A stretch of DNA of 64,000 nucleotides, taken from contig CP158568.1 of the NCBI GenBank assembly GCA_040269895.1, positions 992,001 to 1,056,000 of the forward strand. The letters run 5' to 3'. Position 1 is the stretch's first letter. Every line of letters starts with the position of its first letter. Source of the stretch: Ancalomicrobiaceae bacterium S20. GTDB taxonomy: Bacteria > Pseudomonadota > Alphaproteobacteria > Rhizobiales > Ancalomicrobiaceae. Below, piece after piece: positions 51,802 to 59,827 of the stretch. A program made the translations under genes and the position numbers. The notes beneath the pieces were generated by a model that was given only the letters and a program-made list of their open reading frames with translations, had not been told where the DNA came from and did no database searches.

Positions 51802-52596
51802 TCAGACCTCGGCGCGGCGAAAGCCGTTGCCGACCCACTGATAGAACGGGACCGGCGTCTGGGGCGCGAGCTTCGGGTCGCGGGCGAGGCGGGCGACCAA
51901 TTCGTCCATGATCGTATGCGTGATCGGCGGCAGTTGCGACTTGGCCTTGGCCTCGTCGAAGGTCACCCAGGCGACGTCTTCGAGCTCGCCCGACGGGCCG
52001 GTGCCCTCGGGCAGCGTCTCGGCGATCGCGTCGGCGAAGACGGCGAAGAAGCGGGTGTCGAAGCGGCGCGGCCGCTTCGGCGGGGTGATGGCGCGCGCGA
52101 CCAGTCGGAACGGCGCCAGGCTCGGCGCGACGCCGCGCTCGACGAAGGCGGCGAACTCGCCACCGAGCCGCGGATCGGCGGCGGCGCCCTTGGTGCCGAC
52201 GAAGACGCCGGCTTCCTCATAAGTCTCGCGGATCGCCGCGACCGCGAAGGCGCGGGCGCGCGAGGTCGTCTTCGGCCCCTTCATCGCGTGCGAGACCTTG
52301 GCCAGCACGTCCGGATGATAGTCCTCGGCCACGGGTACAAAACTGTCGCCGCGGTCTACGCGGCCGCCGGGGAACACATAGGCGCCGGGGAAGAACTTGT
52401 GGCGCATGTGCCGGCGGCCCATCAGCACGCGCAGCTCGCCGCCGGCGACGCGATCGAGGATCAGCAGCGTCGCGGCGTCCTTGGGACGCAGATTGACCGC
52501 CACCTTGTCGCGCTCGACCGCATTGAGGCGCTTCAGACGCTCGTCGAGCGCCTGAGCATTGGATCCGGAAGCGGGCGCGTCGGTGGTATCGGTCAT
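51802..52596 (-). CDS. NUDIX hydrolase
   Basis: A 264-residue NUDIX-domain hydrolase. The Nudix helix is seen in ARAFAVAAIRETYEEAGVFV (REtyEEaGv core), with FFPGAYVFPGGRVDRGD upstream as the substrate-binding loop. It is longer than MutT, and the C-terminal part (PPITHTIMDELVARLARDP, FYQWVGNGFRR) resembles the alphaproteobacterial relatives of Nudt19/CoA-type diphosphatases. The substrate is not assigned. It lies 53 bp downstream of the DUF983 gene on the same strand and may be co-transcribed. Confidence 0.9.
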   Translation of the reverse strand: MTDTTDAPASGSNAQALDERLKRLNAVERDKVAVNLRPKDAATLLILDRVAGGELRVLMGRRHMRHKFFPGAYVFPGGRVDRGDSFVPVAEDYHPDVLAKVSHAMKGPKTTSRARAFAVAAIRETYEEAGVFVGTKGAAADPRLGGEFAAFVERGVAPSLAPFRLVARAITPPKRPRRFDTRFFAVFADAIAETLPEGTGPSGELEDVAWVTFDEAKAKSQLPPITHTIMDELVARLARDPKLAPQTPVPFYQWVGNGFRRAEV

Positions 52597-52649
52597 CGGC
52601 GTTTCCTTCGTCTTCTCTTATTGTTGTGGGTGTTTCTTGATATCCCGAA

Positions 52650-53126
52650 TCAGCCGACCGTGCGCACGGCCGCCGCCGGCTTCGGCTCGGGCTCGGGCGC
52701 GGCCTCGCCGGCGTTCGGGTCGAAGCCGTGCATGTAGAGCGCCCATTGCAGCGCCACGACCGCGCCCTTGATCGGCCGGAGCAGAACCAGCGTCAGGGCG
52801 AGGGTCAGCGGCAGCCAGAGGATCCAGTGGATCCACATCTCCGGGTGCCAGGCCTGTTCGACCAGCAGCATCGCCGGCACGATGATGTGGCCGACGACCA
52901 TGATGGTCAGGTAGGGCGGGAAATCGTCGGCGCGGTGGTGGTAGAGCGGCTCGTGACAGGCGTCGCAATAGGGCTTCACGGTCGTGTAGCCGTCGAACAG
53001 CGCGCCTTCGCCGCACTTGGGGCAGCGGCAGCGGAAGCCGTGCTTCAGCGCCGTCCAGACGTCGCGCTTGGGCAGCGGGATGTCGCCGCCGCCCGCCGTG
53101 CCGCCTTCACCGTAGATCACGTCCAT
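52650..53126 (-). CDS. DUF983 family membrane protein
   Basis: A 158-residue protein of the DUF983 family. The N-terminal zinc-ribbon-like CRCPKCGEGALFDGYTTVKP with a second CxxC (YCDACHEPLYHH) is diagnostic, followed by the DDFPPYLTIMVVGHIIVPAM helix and the WIHWILWLPLTLALTLVLLR helix. A Pro/Glu/Ala tail follows. The start at 53126 has GAGGAGGGACGC upstream. The function is unknown. It lies between rnr and the NUDIX gene on the same strand, 160 bp from rnr. Confidence 0.92.
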   Translation of the reverse strand: MDVIYGEGGTAGGGDIPLPKRDVWTALKHGFRCRCPKCGEGALFDGYTTVKPYCDACHEPLYHHRADDFPPYLTIMVVGHIIVPAMLLVEQAWHPEMWIHWILWLPLTLALTLVLLRPIKGAVVALQWALYMHGFDPNAGEAAPEPEPKPAAAVRTVG

Positions 53127-53286
53127 GCGTCCCTCCTCGGGGATGAAAGCGGCGGATGGCACACCGCGCGCCCGACCCGGCTGGATCGGCGCGGCCGCCT
53201 TGCGCACGCTTAGGATTTGGCCGGAATGCACCCTGGTTCCGTCCGGGTGTCGTCCTGCCTCAAAGATGGCGGTTCGGCGCGCACGA

Positions 53287-55668
53287 TCAACCTCTACCGC
53301 GTTTTGCGCCCGATCCGGCACGCGACGGGGTGCCGCGCTTGCCGGCCGAGCCGCCGCCGCCCTTGGGCCGGGTCGGTCCGCGGCCGCGACCGCCGCCGCG
53401 ACCGGTCGCGCCGCCGCGGCCGAAGCCGAGGTCGCGGCGCTGGTTGGCCGGCTTCTCGAAGGCGCCCTCCGACAGCATCTCGAAGCGCAAAGCCCCGGCG
53501 AAGGGTTGTGCCTCGACGAGCCGCACTTCAACGGCATCGCCGAGCCGGTAGGTCTCGCCGGTGCGGCTGCCGACCAGCGCATGGGAGACCTCGTCGAAGA
53601 CATAGTAGTCGTCGCCGATGGTCGAGGCCGGAATAAAACCGTCGGCGCCGGTTTCGTTCAGGCGCACGAACAGGCCCGACTTGGTGACGCCGGCGATGCG
53701 GCCGCGGAACTCCGCGCCGATCCGGTCCATCAGCCAGCGGGCGATCAGCCGGTCGATCGTCTCGCGCTCGGCCGCCATGGCGCGGCGCTCGGCGGCGGAG
53801 ATCTCCGCGCCGATGCCTTCCAGCTTCTCGTCGAGCGCTTCCGGCAGGCCGTCGTTGCCGAGCCGCAGCGCCCGGATCAGCGCACGATGCACGATCAGGT
53901 CGGCATAGCGGCGGATCGGCGAGGTGAAATGGGCGTAGCGCTTCAGGTGCAGGCCGAAATGGCCGATGTTGACCGGGTTGTACTCGGCCTGCGCCTGCGA
54001 GCGCAGCACCACCTCGTTGACGAGGCCCGCGCGCGGGGTCTCGGCGACCCGGGCGAGGATGGCGTTGAAGTTCGCCGGCTTGATGCCGCCCTTGGCGCCG
54101 ATCTTCATGTCGATCGTGGCGAGGAAGTCCTTCAGCGCCTCGAGCTTCTCCGGGCTCGGCGCATCATGGATGCGATAGAGCAGCGGCGTGCGGAACTTCT
54201 CCAGCGTTTCGGCGGCGGCGACGTTGGCCTGGATCATGAATTCCTCGATCAGCTTGTGAGCATCGAGGCGTTCTGGGACGATCACGCGGTCGACCGTGCC
54301 ATCGGATTTCAGCAGGATCTTGCGCTCGGGCAGGTCGAGGTCCAGCGGCTCGCGGGCGTCGCGGCCGCGCTTCAGCGCGGCGTAGGCGGCCCAGAGCGGC
54401 CTCAGCACGCCCTTCAGCAGCGTCTCGGTCTTGTCGTCGGTGCGGCCGTCGATGGCGGCCTGGGCCTGCTGGTAGGAGAGCTTGGCGGCCGAGCGCATCA
54501 TGATGCGGTGGAACGTGTGGTCCTTCTTGCGGCCGTCGGCCGCGAAGATCATGCGTACGGCCATGGCCGGGCGATCGACCTTTTCCTTCAGCGAGCAGAG
54601 ATTGTTGGAGATCCGCTCGGGCAGCATCGGCACGACGCGATCGGGGAAATAGACCGAGTTGCCGCGATGCAGCGCCTCGCGGTCGAGCGCGGAACCGGGG
54701 CGCACGTAAGCCGCGACGTCGGCGATCGCGACCGTCACGATGAAGCCGCCGGGATTGTCCGGGCTCGTGTCGGGCTCGGCGTGGACGGCGTCGTCGTGGT
54801 CCTTGGCGTCCGGCGGATCGATCGTGACAAGGGCGAGGTCGCGCCAGTCCTCGCGGTTCTTCATCGTCGCGGCCTCGGCCGCCTCCGCCTCGGCCATGAC
54901 CGAGACGGGGAAGACGTGCGGGATGTTGTGGGTGTGCAGCGCGATCTCGCTGACGGCCTTCTCCGAGGCCATCGGGCCGATCACCTCGCGCACCCGGGCG
55001 CGCGGCAGGCCGAGGCGGCTCGACGAGACGACGTCGAGCGCGACCAGGTCGCCCTCGCGAGCGTCCTTCAGGTCCGCCTCGCCGACGACCAGTTCCTTCG
55101 ATTTCTTGTCGACCGGCACGATGCGGGCGCCGCCGGGCGCCAGACGCACGATGCCGAGGGCGGCGGCCGGCTTCTTGTCGAGCACGCGGATGATGCGCAC
55201 CGCGTAGCCGACGCCCTCGGGCAGATCGGCGCCGCGTTCGGTGCGGCGGACCAGCAAGCGGTCGCCGACGCCGGCGGTCGGCGTGCCGTGGCGGCGACGC
55301 TCGCGATCGTCGACGATCAGCACGGTCGGGGCGGGGCCGTGCTCCTCCTCGTCCCATTCATCGGGGGTCGCCAGCAGATCGCCGTCGGCGTCGCGGCCGG
55401 TGACGTCGCAGACGAAGACTTCCGGCAGTTCGCCGGCCCGGATCAGCCGCTTGCGGCGTGTCTCGAGGATGCCTTCGCCCTGGAGCTCCTTCAGCAGCCG
55501 CTTCAACGCGACCTTGGCCGCGCCCTTGATGCCGAAGGCGCGCGCCAGTTCGCGCTTGCCCGCCTCGCCGGGGTGCTCGGCAATGAAGGCGAGCACCTGT
55601 TCCTTGGTCGGCAACTGGCCGGGAACGCGCGGGGTGGCGGAAGGCGGAGACTTCGGGCTGCGTGGCAA
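53287..55668 (-). CDS. rnr: ribonuclease R
   Basis: 3'-5' exoribonuclease for structured RNA. The 793-residue protein starts with a winged-helix region (LPTKEQVLAFIAEHPGEAGK, ELARAFGIKG), then cold-shock domains. The RNB catalytic domain has ALVTIDPPDAKDHDDAVHAE with four metal-binding aspartates, FTSPIRRYADLIVHRALIRA, and the S1 domain (RGRIAGVTKSGLFVRLNETG). The tail is rich in Arg/Gly (RGGGRGRGPTRPKGGGG). The start is TTG at 55668, as no ATG fits. It is convergent in no direction with topA: both are on the minus strand, 101 bp apart once the topA frameshift is corrected. Confidence 0.96.
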   Translation of the reverse strand: MPRSPKSPPSATPRVPGQLPTKEQVLAFIAEHPGEAGKRELARAFGIKGAAKVALKRLLKELQGEGILETRRKRLIRAGELPEVFVCDVTGRDADGDLLATPDEWDEEEHGPAPTVLIVDDRERRRHGTPTAGVGDRLLVRRTERGADLPEGVGYAVRIIRVLDKKPAAALGIVRLAPGGARIVPVDKKSKELVVGEADLKDAREGDLVALDVVSSSRLGLPRARVREVIGPMASEKAVSEIALHTHNIPHVFPVSVMAEAEAAEAATMKNREDWRDLALVTIDPPDAKDHDDAVHAEPDTSPDNPGGFIVTVAIADVAAYVRPGSALDREALHRGNSVYFPDRVVPMLPERISNNLCSLKEKVDRPAMAVRMIFAADGRKKDHTFHRIMMRSAAKLSYQQAQAAIDGRTDDKTETLLKGVLRPLWAAYAALKRGRDAREPLDLDLPERKILLKSDGTVDRVIVPERLDAHKLIEEFMIQANVAAAETLEKFRTPLLYRIHDAPSPEKLEALKDFLATIDMKIGAKGGIKPANFNAILARVAETPRAGLVNEVVLRSQAQAEYNPVNIGHFGLHLKRYAHFTSPIRRYADLIVHRALIRALRLGNDGLPEALDEKLEGIGAEISAAERRAMAAERETIDRLIARWLMDRIGAEFRGRIAGVTKSGLFVRLNETGADGFIPASTIGDDYYVFDEVSHALVGSRTGETYRLGDAVEVRLVEAQPFAGALRFEMLSEGAFEKPANQRRDLGFGRGGATGRGGGRGRGPTRPKGGGGSAGKRGTPSRAGSGAKRGRG

Positions 55669-55769
55669 GATCGGGCGTCCTGTTTTTCGTCAAGCCCGAC
55701 CATAACGCCAGACGGGTCCGCTGTCGCGTGTCCCCGGGGTGGAGCAGCCGCGCGGGGGCGCGGCTGCGC

Positions 55770-58462
55770 TCATTCCTTGGCCGCCTTGGCCTTCGGTGCC
55801 GCCTTTGCCTTCGGAGCAGCCTTCTTGGCAGCCGTCGCCTTGGTCGCGGTCTTTTTCGCCGGAGCCTTGGTTTCGCCGTCGTCGGCCTCGGTCGCCTTGG
55901 CGGTCTTCGGCTTGGCGGCCGCGCGGGCGCCGCCGCGCTTGGCGGAGGCGGGGGCCTTTCGGCGCGCTCGGCCAGGAGCTTGACGGCCAGATCCATGGTC
56001 ACCGACTGCGGGTCGGTGCCCTTCGGCAGGGTTGCGTTGATCTTGCCGTGGTTGACGTAAGGGCCGTAGCGGCCGTCGCGGACCGTGACCGCGCCGCCGC
56101 CGTTCGGATGGGCGCCGAGATCCTTCAGCGCGGCCGGCGCGCCGCGACCACGGCCGCCGGCCTGCTTCTCGGCGATCAGGCTGACCGCGCGATTGAGCCC
56201 GACCTCGAACACCTCTTCGATGCCGGCCAGATTGGCGTAGGTGCCGTCATGGGCGACGAAGGGTCCGTAGCGGCCTATGCCGGCGGTGATCGGCTTGCCG
56301 CTCTCGGGGTGCACACCCACTTCGCGCGGCAGATTGAGCAGTTTCAGCGCCTTCTCGAGATCGATCGAGGCCGGCTCCCAGCCTTTCGGCAGGCTGGAGC
56401 GCTTCGGCTTGTCGCCTTCGCCGAGCTGGACGTAAGGCCCGAACCGGCCGGCGCGCAGCGTCACCTGCAGGCCGGAGGCCGGGTCGACGCCGAGCACCTT
56501 GGTGCCGTCGCCGCCGGTGCCGTCGGCGTTCTCGTCGTCGCCGGAGGCCTGCAGCTGGCGGGTGTAGCGGCACTCGGGATAGTTCGAGCAGCCGATGAAC
56601 GAGCCGAACTTGCCGAGCTTCAGCGACAGGCGGCCGGTGCCGCAAGTCGGGCAGACGCGCGGATCGCCGCCGTCGGCACGCGCCGGGAAGATGTGCGGAC
56701 CGAGCAGCTCGTTGATCGCCTCGAGCACGTCGGAGACGCGCAGCTCCTTGATCTCCTCGACCGAGGCCGAGAAGTTCTGCCAGAAGGCGCGCAGCACCTC
56801 CTTCCAGGACAGTTCGGCGTTGGAGATCTTGTCGAGGCTCTCTTCCAGATCGGCCGTGAAGTCGTATTCGACGTAGCGGCGGAAGAAGCTCTCCAGGAAG
56901 GCGATGACCAGGCGGCCCTTGTCCTGCGGCAGCAGGCGGCGCTTGTCGAGCACGACGTATTCGCGATCGCGCAGCACCTGCAGCGTCGCGGCATAGGTCG
57001 ACGGCCGGCCGATGCCGAGCTCTTCCATCTTCTTGACCAGCGTCGCCTCGGTGTAGCGCGGCGGCGGCTCGGTGAAGTGCTGGTCGGCGGTGATGCGGCG
57101 GCGGGCGAGGGCCTCTTCGGCCGTCATGGCGGGCAGACGGCGGTTCTCCTCGTCCTCCTCGTCGTCGCGGCCTTCGGAATAGAGCGCGAGGAAGCCGTCG
57201 AAGCGCACGACCGAGCCGGTGGCGCGCAGGTCGCAGCGCTCGGCGCCGCTGGTGGCGACGATCTCGGCGGTGGTGCGCTCGAGCACGGCCGCCTCCATCT
57301 GGCTCGCCACCGTGCGCTTCCAGATCAGCTCGTAGAGCCTGGCCTGATCGGGCTCGAGGAAGCGGGCGACGTCCTTCGGCCGGCGGGTCAGGTCGGTCGG
57401 GCGGATCGCCTCGTGGGCCTCCTGCGCGTTCTTGGCCTTGGTTTCGTAGTGGCGCGGCTTCTCCGGCACGTAGCGGTCGCCGAAGTCCTGGCCGATCACC
57501 TGGCGGATCTGCGGGACCGCCTCGGGCGCGATCTGCACGCCGTCGGTACGCATGTAGGTGATCAGGCCGACGGTCTCGCCGCCGAGCTCGACGCCCTCGT
57601 AGAGGCGCTGGGCGAGCTGCATGGTCCGGCTCGCCGAGAAGCCGAGCGCGTAGCTCGCCGCCTGCTGCAGCGTCGAGGTCGTGAACGGCGGCCACGGATT
57701 GCGGCGTACCGGCTTCGACTCGATCGAGGCGACCTTGAAGCTGGCGCGCTCCAGCATCTCCTTGATGCGGGTCGCCTCGCCGCCGTTGTTCAGGTCGAGA
57801 CGGCCGAGCTTGCGGCCCTCGAAGCCGACGACGCGGGCGTCGAACTCGTCCTGCTTGGCCGTGGCCAGACGCGCGATGATCGACCAGTATTCCTGACTGA
57901 CGAAGGTCTCGATCTCGTGCTCGCGGTCGCAGATCAGGCGCAGCGCGACCGACTGGACACGGCCGGCCGAACGGGCGCCCGGCAGCTTGCGCCAGAGCAC
58001 CGGCGACAGCGTGAAGCCGACGAGATAGTCGAGTGCGCGGCGGGCGAGATAGGCGTCGACGAGGCTCTCGTCGATCGCCCGCGGGTTCTTCATCGCCTCG
58101 AGCACGGACTGCTTGGTGATCGCGTTGAACACGACGCGCTCGACCGGCTGGCCCTTCAGCGCCTTCTTCTCGCGCAGCACCTGCAGCACGTGCCAGGAGA
58201 TCGCCTCGCCCTCGCGATCCGGGTCGGTCGCCAGGATCAGTTTGGAGGCGCCCTTCATGGCGCTGGCGATCTCGGCGAGGCGCTTGCCGCCGCGGCCGTC
58301 GACCTCCCAGTCCATGGCGAAGTCTTCGTCCGGGCGGACCGAACCGTCCTTGGCGGGCAAATCGCGGACGTGGCCGTAGGAGGCGAGGACTTCGAAATCC
58401 TTGCCGAGGTATTTGTTGATGGTCTTGGCCTTGGCGGGAGACTCGACGATCACGAGGTTCAT
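55770..58462 (-). CDS. topA: DNA topoisomerase I, C-terminal tail frameshifted
   Basis: Type IA topoisomerase that relaxes negative supercoils. TOPRIM is at the start (MNLVIVESPAKAKTINKYLG ... ILATDPDREGEAISWHVLQV). The catalytic Tyr is in VGLITYMRTDGVQI. Zinc fingers (RVCPTCGTGRLSLKLGKFGS with GCSNYPECRY) and repeated C-terminal RYGPFVAHDG/RYGPYVNHGK modules follow. At ERAERPP the frame leaves the coding path; the -1 frame continues as the expected Lys/Ala-rich tail (ASAKRGGARAAAKPKTAKAT ... AAPKAKAAKE) and stops at 55770. One base missing in GGGGG 55950-55954 explains this. Uncorrected, the frame runs on to 55358 and falsely overlaps rnr. Confidence 0.93.
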
Positions 58463-58493
58463 GCGGGTGCCGCTTCTTTCGTCTCTCGCCTCC

Positions 58494-58519
58494 GGAATGC
58501 GGGGGGGGGGCCGCATTCC
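58494..58519. repeat. hairpin with poly-G/poly-C loop in the topA leader
   Basis: GGAATGCGG (58494-58502) and CCGCATTCC (58511-58519) are perfect complements separated by eight G residues, within a run of ten G (58501-58510). On the topA transcript this is a hairpin with a C8 loop about 31 nt before the start codon. The remaining leader region 58520-58896 also holds a 10-bp direct repeat TCAATGCCTG at 58581 and 58630. Confidence 0.8.
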
Positions 58520-58896
58520 CGAAGCCGCCGCTCGGCGCGGCGCGGGCCGCCGGTCGGAAGGGCCGGGGCGCGTTGGAAATTCAATGCCTGCATGCAATAC
58601 TCCGGTTGTCAGGATACCGGTTCTTGCAATCAATGCCTGTGCGAACGCCGCCGGGCGGCGGTTCGCAGCCTCTTGAATTGGACGGACGAAGTTCCGCGGT
58701 CAAGTCTCACGGTGGTGCCGCAGGCATACGGACCAACCCGGAACCTGAAAATACAACCTGTGATAAATGGACGTGGTTCCGTCGACTGCTAGTATGCATC
58801 CTAGGGTGTGTGGTCCCTGGGCAAGTATCGGCAGTCCCTCGCGATTCGACAACTGCTGCGTGGCTCAGGGTTTGGGATCGAACCGTCGAGGCTTGG

Positions 58897-59091
58897 ATGT
58901 CCGTGGCTCCTGTCAAACAGCCGATGAAGGCCGCCGACGCCGCGATGTATATCGAGCAGGCCACGGCGGAGTTGCGCGACATGGCGCATCGCACCGGGCT
59001 GCCGTTCATCGCCTATCTGCTCGACATGGCGCGGCAGGAGGCCGCGGCCGAGACCGGCACCTATCGTCGCGAGCCGGGCGGTCGCGCCTGA
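58897..59091 (+). CDS. small conserved helical protein
   Basis: A 64-residue protein, MSVAPVKQPMKAADAAMYIE followed by QATAELRDMAHRTGLPFIAY and LLDMARQEAAAE. I recognise the pattern (YIEQ-x-ELRxMA-xx-GL-x-LAYLLDMARxEA) from short hypothetical proteins widespread in Rhizobiales, without a known function. The reading frame extends further upstream to 58573, but that part is not family-like. No strong ribosome-binding site precedes the ATG. Divergent from topA. Confidence 0.7.
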   Translation: MSVAPVKQPMKAADAAMYIEQATAELRDMAHRTGLPFIAYLLDMARQEAAAETGTYRREPGGRA

Positions 59092-59182
59092 GGGACGGGC
59101 CCGGTCGTCGAGTGGTGATTGAGCCGCCCGAGCGTGGCCCGCGAGCGCAGTCTCCAACGCCATTTCGAGCCGTCCTGCTCGT

Positions 59183-59254
59183 CGCATCGCCCGGCGCGGT
59201 TCGCGCATCGCCCGGCGCGGTTCGCGCATCGCCCGGCGCCGTTCGCGCGTCGCC
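59183..59254. repeat. 21-bp tandem repeat, about 3.4 copies
   Basis: The unit begins CGCATCGCCCGGCGCGGTTCG and repeats at 59183, 59204 and 59225, with one substitution in the third copy and a partial, diverged fourth copy from 59246. It lies in a 340-bp gap (59092-59431) with no credible gene. The period is a multiple of three and reads ASPGAVR in one frame, but that frame has no start signal. Confidence 0.85.
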
Positions 59255-59431
59255 TGTCCGCGGGCTATCGGCGCCGCTCCCGCTCGCAACGCACCCGGTC
59301 CTCATCGAAATGTGATGTTGCACGCTCCGCGAGTCCGGTCTCGGCCATGTTGCTGTCGTGTTGCGGCCGTCGTCTGCCGTGACCGCGACAGATTGTCGGT
59401 CGATCATGGGACGGAATCGAGGAGCCGTTCC

Positions 59432-59770
59432 ATGTTCGAACGAACCGACCGCCGTCGAGCGGGGGCCTATGCCGTCGCCGGCGCGACGGCACTCCTGACC
59501 ATCGTTCTGGAAGTCAGCGGCGCCGAGGCGCAACCGGTCGCGATCCCGCTGTTCTTCGGCTTGGCGCTCGCCGCCGCCATCGATCCGGATCGCTGGGTTG
59601 CCCATGTCCTTGTCGTCGTCGCCATGCTGGTGGCGGCGGAACTGGCGATGGTGATCGTCAACGGCCACGCCGCTACCGGCGGCCTCGGCCGCCGCGCACT
59701 GGTGCCTGGCCTGCTGGTCGGCGTCGCCGGTGCGGCGGTGGTCCGGCTCGCCTGCCGGTCGGCGACATGA
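59432..59770 (+). CDS. small inner-membrane hypothetical protein
   Basis: A 112-residue protein with a basic N-terminus (MFERTDRRRAGAY) and about four hydrophobic segments: AVAGATALLTIVLEVSGA, PLFFGLALAAAI, VLVVVAMLVAAELAMVIV and LVGVAGAAVVRLA. GAGGAGCCGTTCC precedes the ATG. No family is recognised. It is convergent with the AidB-like gene, 57 bp away. Function unknown. Confidence 0.65.
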   Translation: MFERTDRRRAGAYAVAGATALLTIVLEVSGAEAQPVAIPLFFGLALAAAIDPDRWVAHVLVVVAMLVAAELAMVIVNGHAATGGLGRRALVPGLLVGVAGAAVVRLACRSAT

Positions 59771-59827
59771 CCGGCCGGTGCGGGTGCTAGAGCAGGTTGC
59801 GCCGGAGGCTCTCGAGCCGGCGCGGGG

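Noticed and set aside
55358-55769. TopA extending past 55770 into the rnr gene
   Set aside because: The extension follows a frameshift and is Arg/Pro nonsense; the -1 frame gives a normal topoisomerase tail and stop.
53125-58792. Two plus-strand open frames of about 950 and 1017 codons opposite rnr and topA
   Set aside because: Antisense shadows with low-complexity composition; rnr and topA show all family motifs on the minus strand.
58573-58896. N-terminal extension of the small helical protein starting at 58573
   Set aside because: The added 108 residues lack family resemblance and cross a region with repeats and rare CTAG sites; the conserved part begins at 58897.
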